Origin: Candidatus Lernaella stagnicola
GTDB lineage: Bacteria > Lernaellota > Lernaellaia > Lernaellales > Lernaellaceae
Reading direction: 5' to 3'
DNA length: 64,000 nucleotides
NCBI GenBank assembly: GCA_030765525.1
Contig: JAVCCK010000041.1
Location: 128,368 to 192,367 of the forward strand
Below, piece by piece: positions 29,570-37,647 of this stretch. Made by a program: the position numbers and the translations under genes. Positions within the stretch are counted from its first letter, which is position 1. Every line of letters starts with the position of its first letter. Below the pieces are notes generated by a model that saw nothing but the letters and a program-made list of their open reading frames with translations, was not told the DNA's origin and did no database searches.

Positions 29570-30805
29570 TTAGAAAGCAACCTGCATCATCGACCGGAAC
29601 CGGAAGTCCTGAAGCGACTCGTCGTCCTTGTCCACGTGCGTCAGCCAAGCGGCTTCATTCGCCAGCTTGATGGCGTGTCCACGCAAGTAGAAGTTGAGGC
29701 CGACAGCGGCTTCGGACTCGCTACCCATCGATCCCGCTTTGCCGTATTGCAAACCGGCCGCGTCCGGGTCGTCCGCCGCCGCGATTTGTGCGGCCGCGTA
29801 TTCGGCGGCATCGTCTTGCAGCGTATCGGTCACGTCGACCCGCGCGTAGCGCCCGGCCACTTCCAACCACGGCAAGGCGAGATAGCCGCCTTCGACGTGC
29901 ATGCCCGTCATGCCTAATTCGCGCTTGTCCGCTTCGCCGTTCTGCTCATAAAAGCCCGCGAAATAGGCGCCGTAGACAGAGGCCCCATACGCCTTGAAAA
30001 ACAACTCAGCCGCGGGACGAAACGAGAAATCCCGCATGACAACGGGGTTGGCGTCATAGATCGAACCGGCGCCGACGGCCAGCCGCGGACCCTTTTTCGC
30101 AAAATCCGTCACGGTGGACGTGTCAATCTCGAAGATCTTGCCCAATACGCGGGCGGCCACGGCCGGATGGAATTCATTCACCGCCTGCGATTCCACCATA
30201 TTCCACGTGTTCAACACCGCTTCTCCCGTGACCTTCGACAAGCCGGTACCGTTTTTGTCGCCGTACATCCCGGTCAGCAAGGCCGCTTGGTATTCGAAGA
30301 AGCGATGGTTGCTGTTATGGAACTGCAGGCCCATCTGCCGCTCGCCGCCGAAGTATTTCGCCGTAAGCGGCCAATCGACCAGTTGCAGGTTCTTGTAAGA
30401 ATTGAGGCGATAACGGGTGAACGGGATCTTGTACTGCCCCGCCTGCACCGCGAACCACTCGTGCGCCTTGAAATTGACGTAGTAATCGAGCAGATCCAGT
30501 TTTCCGGGGGCAACGTCGGCTTGAAACTTAAATGAAAGCCGAGGATCGACCAATGTTCCCGCCAACGACGGCCGAATTCTTTTGAAAAACAGAGTCGAGG
30601 TGTAGACCGAATGAGCGTCGTCGCCCATGTCCTTCTGGTAATATTCGTAAAGCATCTGGGCGGACAGCCCTATTTTCAGGCTGCTGACGCCGTCATTGCC
30701 GACTACGTTGAATTTTGGGGGACGCGGGGAATCGGCCGCTGTGGCCGGAATCGCAGCCGCTCCTAAGAACACCACTGCCGCTAGAATTAGAGTGAACCAC
30801 CGCAT
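29570..30805 (-). CDS. Phosphate-selective porin O/P family protein
   Basis: 411 residues from ATG 30805, with AGGAG upstream. A signal peptide ends ATA-ADS. The family features include GLSAQMLYEYYQKD near the start, FKRIRPSLAGTLVDPRLSFKFQAD, LLDYYVNFKAHEWFAVQAGQYKIPFTRYR, and a C-terminal Phe (MMQVAF) typical of outer-membrane barrels. OprP-like porins pass anions such as phosphate; selectivity is not proven here. An 18-bp palindrome lies 92 bases upstream. Confidence 0.85.
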   Translation of the reverse strand: MRWFTLILAAVVFLGAAAIPATAADSPRPPKFNVVGNDGVSSLKIGLSAQMLYEYYQKDMGDDAHSVYTSTLFFKRIRPSLAGTLVDPRLSFKFQADVAPGKLDLLDYYVNFKAHEWFAVQAGQYKIPFTRYRLNSYKNLQLVDWPLTAKYFGGERQMGLQFHNSNHRFFEYQAALLTGMYGDKNGTGLSKVTGEAVLNTWNMVESQAVNEFHPAVAARVLGKIFEIDTSTVTDFAKKGPRLAVGAGSIYDANPVVMRDFSFRPAAELFFKAYGASVYGAYFAGFYEQNGEADKRELGMTGMHVEGGYLALPWLEVAGRYARVDVTDTLQDDAAEYAAAQIAAADDPDAAGLQYGKAGSMGSESEAAVGLNFYLRGHAIKLANEAAWLTHVDKDDESLQDFRFRSMMQVAF

Positions 30806-30896
30806 GCAACTAACTCCTGAAAAAAGTTTGAGAAAACCGCAGTCCGTCACAGACCTGCTACGCTCTTATACGAGTGCTGGGCTCCGTTAACACTCC

Positions 30897-30914
30897 ACAC
30901 TCTGATCAGAGTGT
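30897..30914. promoter_or_regulatory. 18-bp perfect palindrome upstream of the porin gene
   Basis: ACACTCTGATCAGAGTGT reads the same on both strands and lies 92 bases before the porin start, in the gap to ald. It lacks a T-run. Its size and symmetry suit an operator for a dimeric regulator. The regulator is not identified in the window. Confidence 0.5.
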
Positions 30915-30993
30915 ACAACTGCCGCAACCCTACGTCAATTATTTTTCACCTTTCATGATCAGATCTACTTGGAATGACGTCGCTTAACCAATA

Positions 30994-31021
30994 AGAAAGG
31001 CCGCCCGAACAGACGGCCCTT
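30994..31021 (-). terminator. Rho-independent terminator of ald
   Basis: On the minus strand a GC stem (GGCCGTC / GGGCGGCC, one G-T pair) with a short loop is followed by TTTCTT, about 25 bases after the ald stop. Confidence 0.65.
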
Positions 31022-31044
31022 CCTCGAATTATCGGTTGTTGAGA

Positions 31045-32148
31045 CTATGCGGTGTACGGTTCGTACTTCATTTTGAAGGCGTCAGCGACCGGTTTGCAGG
31101 TGACTTTGCCTTGGTGGATGTTGATGCCCTTGCGCAGCGAGTCGTTCTCGGCGACGGCGCGTTCGAACCCTTTGTCGGCCAGTTCGAGAGCGTAATTGAG
31201 CGTCGCATTGGTCAACGCGTATGTACTTGTGCGCGGTACGATGCCCGGCATATTCGCCACGCAATAATGCACGACGCCGTGCTTCATGAACGTTGGCTTG
31301 TCATGGGTGGTCGCCTTGGTCGTGGCCACGCAACCGCCCTGATCGACGCTGATATCGACGATGACGCTGCCCGGCTTCATTCCGCGAATCATTTCGGACG
31401 TCACCAACTTCGGGGCTTTCGCGCCGGTCACCAGTACCGCGCCGATGACCAAATCGGCTTGTCTCACGGCATCTTCGATGTTGCCGCGGTTACTCATCAG
31501 CGTAACCAGGTTGCCGTGGAAAACGTCATGCACGTAGCGCAAACGATCGGAATTGATGTCCAGGATCGTCACCTGCGCCCCCATACCTAACGCGATTTCA
31601 CAGGCGGCCATGCCGGAGGTGCCGGCGCCGATGATTGCCACCTTGGCCGGGGCGACGCCCGACACGCCGGCGAGCAAGACGCCGCTGCCACCGTTGTTGG
31701 TTTCCAGACACCACGCTCCAACCTGCGGGGCAAGCTTCCCGGCCACCTCGCTCATGGGGTTGAGCAGGGGCAGTGAACCGTCATCCATTTCGATGGTTTC
31801 GTAGGCGATCCCGGTGCAGTTGGACTTGAGCATCGCCAGGGTCAGTTCTTTCACCGCAGCCAGATGCAGGTACGTGAAGATGAGTTTGCCCTTCATATAT
31901 TTGTATTCAGGCGAAAGGGGTTCCTTGACCTTCATGATCATGTCGGACTTTTTCCATACATCGGCCGCTTTCGGCAGGATCATCGCACCAGCGGTCTTGT
32001 ACTCTGCGTCGGTAATTTGGCTGCCCAAACCGGCGCCCTTTTCGACGATAATTTTGTGACCGTGGGCAACCAACGCGGTGACGCCCGCCGGCGTGATGGC
32101 TACTCGTTTCTCAGCTGTTTTGATTTCCTTGGGTACACCGATAATCAT
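31045..32148 (-). CDS. ald: Alanine dehydrogenase
   Basis: A 367-residue NAD-dependent L-alanine/pyruvate oxidoreductase. The N-terminus MIIGVPKEIKTAEKRVAITPAGV, the substrate region KVKEPLSPEYKYM (Lys), and TYLHLAAVKELT (catalytic His) are conserved. The Rossmann motif is VAIIGAGTSGMAACEIALGMGAQVTILDIN, shown here only to mark about residues 168-197. The length is standard. A terminator follows; 32149-32278 separates it from speA. Confidence 0.95.
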   Translation of the reverse strand: MIIGVPKEIKTAEKRVAITPAGVTALVAHGHKIIVEKGAGLGSQITDAEYKTAGAMILPKAADVWKKSDMIMKVKEPLSPEYKYMKGKLIFTYLHLAAVKELTLAMLKSNCTGIAYETIEMDDGSLPLLNPMSEVAGKLAPQVGAWCLETNNGGSGVLLAGVSGVAPAKVAIIGAGTSGMAACEIALGMGAQVTILDINSDRLRYVHDVFHGNLVTLMSNRGNIEDAVRQADLVIGAVLVTGAKAPKLVTSEMIRGMKPGSVIVDISVDQGGCVATTKATTHDKPTFMKHGVVHYCVANMPGIVPRTSTYALTNATLNYALELADKGFERAVAENDSLRKGINIHQGKVTCKPVADAFKMKYEPYTA

Positions 32149-32278
32149 TTGGCAAACTCCGCTCGGTTAGAGATGACAGCTTGACGATCAGGCACGGGCT
32201 AAAGCCCCTTCACATTAATTCCAAGGATTGGACCTTATCGGCAACCAGCACCGTCGTCAACGGGCTGTTGCGCCGCAT

Positions 32279-34204
32279 TTAACGTTTTTTCGTTCGCGCA
32301 TTTTCGTTGGGCAGGACATATGTCGTGCCCTCTAAACCGCTTTTGAAATCGTCCAATATGCGTTTGGCTTCGCGTTGCGTGAGCAGTTCGTCACCGGTGC
32401 GCTTAGCCAACGTGCGCTCCAAGGACCGGGTCAATTCATCGGGATCGTACCGAACGAAGCGCAGCGATTCTCGAATCGAGTCACCGGGCAGGATTTTTTG
32501 GAAATGGGCGCGTCCGCCCTCGCCGACCAGTACGTGGGCCTCGTTGATCTTACCGAACAGGTTATGGAAGTCGCCGATGATGTCTTGGTAAGCACCGACG
32601 AGAAAAATGCCGATCCAATACAATTCCTTCGAGGTTGTACGGTGCAGTTCAAGAAAGCGCCGTTCGTCGTGAATGTCGATGAAGTTTTCGATCACCCCGT
32701 CCGAATCGCAGGTGATGTCGCAGAGAATCGCGGCCTGGTCGGGTGTTTCGTTGAGGCGGTGAATCGGCATGATGGGAAAGAGTTGTCCCACGGCCCAGGA
32801 ATCCGGCAGGGATTGAAACACCGAGAAGTTGCAGATGTAACGATATGCCAGGTCGCGTTGCAGATCGTCGAATTCCTCGCGCATCGGCCCTCGTTCGCGC
32901 TTGGCGAATTTCACCGATCGGTGACAGATGTCGAAGAACAGCGCTTCGCCGCGGGCGCGATCTTCCAATTCAAGGAAACCGAGATTGAACAAACTGTGGA
33001 GTTCGTCGCGGTATTCCAGCGCGTCGTGATAGAACTCGCGGTAGTTTTTACGCGACAAGTTTTCGCAGATGTAATGCAGTTCATGAACGACTTGGGGGTC
33101 GTCGTCGTTGAGCGTGATTCCCTCCACGGCGAGCACGTTTTCCGGCGCGCGGTGCACGTTGACCACCAGCATCGCGTGATACGCAGTGATCGCCCGCCCG
33201 GACTCCGAGACCAGCATGGGCGGATCAATGTTCTCGTTGTCGCAAACGTCCATCACCATGTACACGACGTCGTTAGCGTATTCCTGCACCGTGTAGTTGG
33301 TGGAAGCGTCGCTACTGGTTTTGGAGCCGTCGTAATCGACGCCCAAACCACCGCCGACATTCAGATATTTAAGCGAGTTCACGGTTTTTTTCAGCTTGGA
33401 GTAAACGCGCGCCGCTTCTTTGATAGCATTTTTGATTCGCTTGATTTCCGTGATTTGGCTGCCGACGTGAAAATGCAGTAAAACTAAATCATCCAAACGG
33501 TCCGCTTTTTCCAGCACGCGCAACACTTCCAGCACTTCACCGGTCGACAGGCCGAATTTCGAGTATTCGCCGCCTGACTCTTCCCACCGCCCACTGCCAC
33601 GGGCATGCAGGCGGACTCGAATTCCGAAAGGCACGCGGATTTTCATTTTATCGGCTAGACGAATGGCACGCTGAACGTCGGCCAAACTTTCCAGGATGAT
33701 CACGACGTTGCGTCCCAAACGCTGGGCGTGCATGGCCATACGCATGTAGTTGTCGTCTTTGAAGCCGTTGCAGAGTAATAGGGATCCTTCAACCAGAGGC
33801 AACGCCAGAGCCAGGTACATTTCCGGTTTCGAGCCGACTTCGACGCCGTATTGGAAGCGCCGTCCGGCCTTGATAATGGCTTCCATAACTTCTCGGCGGT
33901 GATTGACCTTCACGGGGAACACGCCGCGGTATTCGTTACCGTAGCCGAACTCTTCAATTGCCTTGGCGAAAGCGTTATGGAGGTGCTCGATCCGATGTTC
34001 AAGGATTTGCGGAAAACGGAATAAGTAAGGCGGCGTCAAACCTTTCTCGCGCACTTGTTCGACCAATTCATACAAGTCGACTTTGTGGTGGCCGTCGGCG
34101 TTTACATCCACCTGAACGCGGCCTTTGCCGTTGATCGAAAAATAGCCAGCGCCCCAGGCTTCCGGAAAATACAACTTGTCAGCCGCGTTCACTTGTTCAG
34201 CCAT
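32279..34204 (-). CDS. speA: Biosynthetic arginine decarboxylase
   Basis: A 641-residue PLP enzyme (alanine-racemase fold) that makes agmatine for polyamine synthesis. The PLP lysine region FPVKVNHRREVMEAI (about residue 98) fits SpeA. YLNVGGGLGVDYDGSKT binds the PLP phosphate, and the C-terminal MLVSESGRAITAYHAMLV and LFPIMPIHRLNETPD segments are typical. The N-terminal 50 residues (YFPEAWGAGYFSINGKGRVQV) are also family-specific. No partner genes (speB) lie nearby. Confidence 0.95.
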   Translation of the reverse strand: MAEQVNAADKLYFPEAWGAGYFSINGKGRVQVDVNADGHHKVDLYELVEQVREKGLTPPYLFRFPQILEHRIEHLHNAFAKAIEEFGYGNEYRGVFPVKVNHRREVMEAIIKAGRRFQYGVEVGSKPEMYLALALPLVEGSLLLCNGFKDDNYMRMAMHAQRLGRNVVIILESLADVQRAIRLADKMKIRVPFGIRVRLHARGSGRWEESGGEYSKFGLSTGEVLEVLRVLEKADRLDDLVLLHFHVGSQITEIKRIKNAIKEAARVYSKLKKTVNSLKYLNVGGGLGVDYDGSKTSSDASTNYTVQEYANDVVYMVMDVCDNENIDPPMLVSESGRAITAYHAMLVVNVHRAPENVLAVEGITLNDDDPQVVHELHYICENLSRKNYREFYHDALEYRDELHSLFNLGFLELEDRARGEALFFDICHRSVKFAKRERGPMREEFDDLQRDLAYRYICNFSVFQSLPDSWAVGQLFPIMPIHRLNETPDQAAILCDITCDSDGVIENFIDIHDERRFLELHRTTSKELYWIGIFLVGAYQDIIGDFHNLFGKINEAHVLVGEGGRAHFQKILPGDSIRESLRFVRYDPDELTRSLERTLAKRTGDELLTQREAKRILDDFKSGLEGTTYVLPNENARTKKR

Positions 34205-34276
34205 CCACGCGCCCTCCTGCGGAACCGGCCCGGTGCGCCTTCGTCCCGCGACGGTTGGTGAGTGTTTGCGATCTTA

Positions 34277-35395
34277 TTAATTCGGGCGCGGTAATGAGTC
34301 AAACGGTTTTTCAATAAGCGTTGTCTTTTTCCAAAACACCTGCACGACGAGGAGGCGTTGGTCGCCCTTTGCATCTTCCAATATCAAGACATGGCGGCCG
34401 ATGGGCACCTGCCCGTCAAAAGGTATGGAACCGGCTTTTTTGTCTCGTCGAATCAGTTGCCCGGCGCGCCCGACATCTATGACCAGTCGACCGGTAAACT
34501 CGTAACGCTTTTCCAGAAAGCGCCCCTTTTCCAGAACGATTGTCTCGCGATGGTGCAATCCGAGGGAATCGTTATACAGCTCGATTTCATGCTTTCCGGC
34601 GGGCAGATCGCTGCGCTGAATCGGCAAATAGCCGGCGCTGCCGAGAAAAACTCCGTCGAGTTTCACTTTAACCGCCGGCGAACTCGTAATCGTCAGCCCG
34701 GCCTCGCCCTTGGTCAGCTTGAACAGAAGTCGGCTCGTCTCATCGCGCGCGAGCGTTACACTCTGCTCTTGCGGATGGAAATCGCTTTTCACCACTTTGA
34801 CCTGCAAAGGCCTTTCGGCAAGCGGATGCCGGATGGTCATCGGCGTTACGCCCTCGACACGCACGCCGTCGATATACACTGCCGCCCCAGGCGGTTCGGA
34901 TTCCACAAACAGTTCTTTCGCGACGATTGGTTGGTTGTGCTTAATCACGAAAAAGGGTTCGTCCGGCGCGTGCCGCAAAAACGAACGCTCGAATAGTAAA
35001 AAGCTCGCACCGTGTCCGCCCACCACGCGCAGGTCGGATACGGTCGATTGATCGCCCTCACCTTCCCGCAGCCATACGGCAACCGTTCCATCGGCCATGC
35101 GCCCGATGCCGTATTCACCCTTGCGAACCTGGTGTTCGTCGGTGACACGATCGCGATCGCGATCCAAGTGCGTCACGAAGGACCAGCTATGATCGAGCTT
35201 GAATTCGATGAACCCGTTTTCATAACCGTCTTCGGTTTGCCGCCAGAACACGTACGATCCGGCGATTTTGTCGAGCGTCAGCGTCATATCCGGCCCTTGG
35301 AAAGCCGGTGTCTCGGGCGTGGCGTCCCCGTCCCGGGCCGCAACGCTAAACGCCAGCAAGCCGACAAGCAGGATGGTCAACAGAGCTTTACGCAT
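34277..35395 (-). CDS. PEGA-domain envelope protein
   Basis: 372 residues from ATG 35395, with AAGGAG upstream. A signal peptide covers ~1-20 (LLTILLVGLLAFSVAA). The middle holds a PEGA beta-sandwich domain (FVESEPPGAAVYIDGVRVEGVTPMTIRHPL), then a second, weaker one (LTITSSPAVKVKLDGVFLGSAGYLPI). PEGA domains bind surface or polymer ligands in many bacteria. The N-terminal ~150 residues resemble a lipocalin-like domain (IAGSYVFWRQTEDGYENGFIEF), a guess. Function unknown. Confidence 0.75.
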   Translation of the reverse strand: MRKALLTILLVGLLAFSVAARDGDATPETPAFQGPDMTLTLDKIAGSYVFWRQTEDGYENGFIEFKLDHSWSFVTHLDRDRDRVTDEHQVRKGEYGIGRMADGTVAVWLREGEGDQSTVSDLRVVGGHGASFLLFERSFLRHAPDEPFFVIKHNQPIVAKELFVESEPPGAAVYIDGVRVEGVTPMTIRHPLAERPLQVKVVKSDFHPQEQSVTLARDETSRLLFKLTKGEAGLTITSSPAVKVKLDGVFLGSAGYLPIQRSDLPAGKHEIELYNDSLGLHHRETIVLEKGRFLEKRYEFTGRLVIDVGRAGQLIRRDKKAGSIPFDGQVPIGRHVLILEDAKGDQRLLVVQVFWKKTTLIEKPFDSLPRPN

Positions 35396-35490
35396 CGCGG
35401 TGCTTCTCCTTTCCGCCGGTTTAGTAAACGGCGCGTCGCCCCGGTTGTAAAGGGCGCGATCCCAGCCGCATACGCGAAAGGACTGGGGAC

Positions 35491-35518
35491 TTGACACCGG
35501 GTGTTTGCTTCGTATTAT
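35491..35518 (+). promoter_or_regulatory. Sigma-70 promoter of tRNA-Lys
   Basis: TTGACA (35491-35496), 16 bases, then TATTAT (35513-35518), placed 17 bases before the mature tRNA. Both hexamers are strong matches. Confidence 0.75.
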
Positions 35519-35535
35519 CGTCCGGCGACGAATGA

Positions 35536-35608
35536 AGACCTGTAGCTCAATTGGTAGAGCAGCGGACTCTTAATCCGTTTGTTGGGGGTTCAAGTCCCCC
35601 CAGGTCTA
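35536..35608 (+). tRNA. tRNA-Lys (anticodon CTT)
   Basis: 73 bases fold as a cloverleaf: acceptor AGACCTG/CAGGTCT, D arm GCTC...GAGC, anticodon stem GCGGA/TCCGT (last pair G-U) with loop CTCTTAA (anticodon CTT), and T arm GGGGG-TTCAAGT-CCCCC. The discriminator is A and no CCA is encoded. Confidence 0.95.
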
Positions 35609-35616
35609 AGCCTGAT

Positions 35617-35641
35617 ACCCCGGTGATTCCGGGGTTTTTTT
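35617..35641 (+). terminator. Terminator of tRNA-Lys
   Basis: ACCCCGG (35617-35623), loop TGATT, CCGGGGT (35629-35635), then a run of T. A standard rho-independent terminator just after the tRNA. Confidence 0.9.
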
Positions 35642-35728
35642 ATGGCCGGACGGCGCGGTGTTCCCGCCACGCGGGACGTTGCCGCAGCCCGGTTCTATGT
35701 GCTACGTTCGCGGCTGGCGGGACCGATT

Positions 35729-36493
35729 ATGCGTCCCGCATTTCCGAAAGATTCCGAGATGCGAAGCTTTTTCACGTTTTCCTTAGGGATCATTTTATTA
35801 ATTTGGCTGCCGGGATACGCGCTGTCGTTCTGGGCCGAGGGAGCGTATTTAGTCGCCAACTTCGGCGCCTACACCTGGGCGATCATCGGCTTCGCCGCCT
35901 ACTTACCGATTCACTTCGTGTTCGTGCGGCGTTGGTACGGCCTGCAAACGTTGGAACATGAACTGACCCATGCCATCTTCGCGATTCTCTTCCTGCGGCG
36001 CGTGACACGCTTCGTGGCCACCGCGCGCGACGGCGGCGTCGTGTACCATCAAGGTAGCTTTGGCGGGGAGTTCGGCGACTTGGCCATCGGCCTGGGGCCC
36101 TACGTATTTCCGACTTTCACGGTGTTGGTTGCGCTTTTGCGGCCGGTTTTCAGTGTGGACTATTTGCCGATCGTGGACGGCCTGATCGGCTTCACGCTCG
36201 GCTTTCACACGCTGACGACGATTTCTGAAACGATCCAGGGTTTCGCCACGCGACAGTTCATCGACGTGGACGGCCAACCCACCGAGTCGGATATCGGCCG
36301 TGTGGGCGTCGTCTTTGCGGCGATCTACATCCCTTTTTTCACCCTCTTCTATCACGGCATTGTGCTGGCGCAGATGCGTAGTGGCTTCGCGGCAACATGG
36401 CAGTTCATTCGTACCGGAGCGCTCTTGGGCTGGGGGCACGCGACGGCACTGGCCGCCCTCGTGCACGGTCTCGTGATGCAATTGCTTAACTAA
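35729..36493 (+). CDS. HExxH membrane protein (M50-like metallopeptidase candidate)
   Basis: About 254 residues from ATG 35729; ATG 35759 (MRSFFTFSLGIILLI) is also possible. A start at 35642 would lie on the tRNA terminator and is unlikely. It has five or six hydrophobic helices. LEHELTHAIFAILF carries HELTH (HExxH), placed at the start of a helix after a TM segment, as in site-2-protease/M50-type zincins. A second metal ligand such as LDG or NxxPxxxLDG is not clear, so activity is uncertain. Function unknown. Confidence 0.55.
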   Translation: MRPAFPKDSEMRSFFTFSLGIILLIWLPGYALSFWAEGAYLVANFGAYTWAIIGFAAYLPIHFVFVRRWYGLQTLEHELTHAIFAILFLRRVTRFVATARDGGVVYHQGSFGGEFGDLAIGLGPYVFPTFTVLVALLRPVFSVDYLPIVDGLIGFTLGFHTLTTISETIQGFATRQFIDVDGQPTESDIGRVGVVFAAIYIPFFTLFYHGIVLAQMRSGFAATWQFIRTGALLGWGHATALAALVHGLVMQLLN

Positions 36494-36505
36494 GGCGCGC
36501 GTTTC

Positions 36506-37486
36506 CTATTCTCGGTAACCGAAGACCCGACGGAAGTGCTCCACACAGCGGTCTTGGATATAGAAAAGGAAATACACCGACGAGAAGTGGCCTGTCGGCA
36601 GCGTAATGCGATGCGGTTTGCCGGCCGCCTCCCACCACCGTGTGGCCAGGTAATACGGAACGACTTGGTCGAATTTCGGCGACACAAACAGCACCTTTTG
36701 CGGCTTGATGCGCGGCGCCAGGACGATGGGGTCGATCTCGGCGTACATCGCAGCGGCGTTGCGGTACAGCGTTTGTTCGTCCCAGCCCTTGAGTTTCATA
36801 AATCCCTCGCGGGCCTCGATCACTTCCTCTTCCTGACTGGTCACAACCAATGTTGCGAAGTCGCCGCCGTTCAGCATCAACGTGGCGGCCGCCGGACGAT
36901 CATCCACCGCCATCATGATACTCGCCATAAAGCCGCCGAAGGAGATACCCGATAAGCCGATGCGGTGTGCGTCCACTTCCGGTTGCTCGCTCCACCAATC
37001 CAGGCCGCGGCGCAGGTCGATCACCGTGCTGATGATGACCCGCCGCGTGTGCGCCAGGCCGTTGGCAGGAACGAATATCTCGCTCTTACGCTCGAAACGT
37101 AAGACGTGGAATCCTTCGCGGGCGTAGCGCGTGGCGAACATTTTCGAGGGCCCGTAATCGCCGCCGAGAATGGGGATCTGCACGATGCCGGCGCGCCGTT
37201 GCTTCGTCTTTTGCCGATAGTACCAGGCGATGACCTGCGTGTTATCGGGGTCGTCCTGGAAGTACGCCGGGAAGGTAACACGCAGCACATCGTAGGTCGG
37301 ATACTGCTCCACCACTTCGGCATCGACGGTGAAGGGATTGGGCTCGTACGCGAACTGAGCCAGCGCTTTTTCCAGGCTGGGTGCGGGCATCGGCGCTTGG
37401 AGATCCGGTCGCGGCTGGGCGGTGCATGCGGACAATCCCACGCCTACGGCCAGCAACAAGGCCAGCATCGCGGTCCATCGATTCAT
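36506..37486 (-). CDS. Alpha/beta-hydrolase lipoprotein
   Basis: 326 residues. Lipobox LSAC (Cys about 21). The hydrolase nucleophile is in GLSGISFGGFMAS (Ser about 190). The acid is probably in SPKFDQVVP and the histidine in LPTGHFSSVYF, close to the C-terminus. The start has AAGGACG upstream. It is likely an outer- or inner-membrane-anchored esterase or peptidase. The substrate is unknown. It is divergent from the MscS gene. Confidence 0.8.
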   Translation of the reverse strand: MNRWTAMLALLLAVGVGLSACTAQPRPDLQAPMPAPSLEKALAQFAYEPNPFTVDAEVVEQYPTYDVLRVTFPAYFQDDPDNTQVIAWYYRQKTKQRRAGIVQIPILGGDYGPSKMFATRYAREGFHVLRFERKSEIFVPANGLAHTRRVIISTVIDLRRGLDWWSEQPEVDAHRIGLSGISFGGFMASIMMAVDDRPAAATLMLNGGDFATLVVTSQEEEVIEAREGFMKLKGWDEQTLYRNAAAMYAEIDPIVLAPRIKPQKVLFVSPKFDQVVPYYLATRWWEAAGKPHRITLPTGHFSSVYFLFYIQDRCVEHFRRVFGYRE

Positions 37487-37647
37487 CGTACGTCCTTTCG
37501 AGATTAAAAATCACCGTTCCTTTTTGCCCTACGGATTCGGCGCTGGCAACCCGTCGTGGTTGATGTTTTTTGCCTTGCAGCTTAAGTTGGTTCAATCCTG
37601 AAGCTTTCACTTGTTGGTCGCGGCCCGACCGCCGCGGGGGATTTTTG

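Noticed and set aside
32375-33481. 368-codon plus frame opposite speA
   Set aside because: Antisense shadow of the arginine decarboxylase gene, which is secure.
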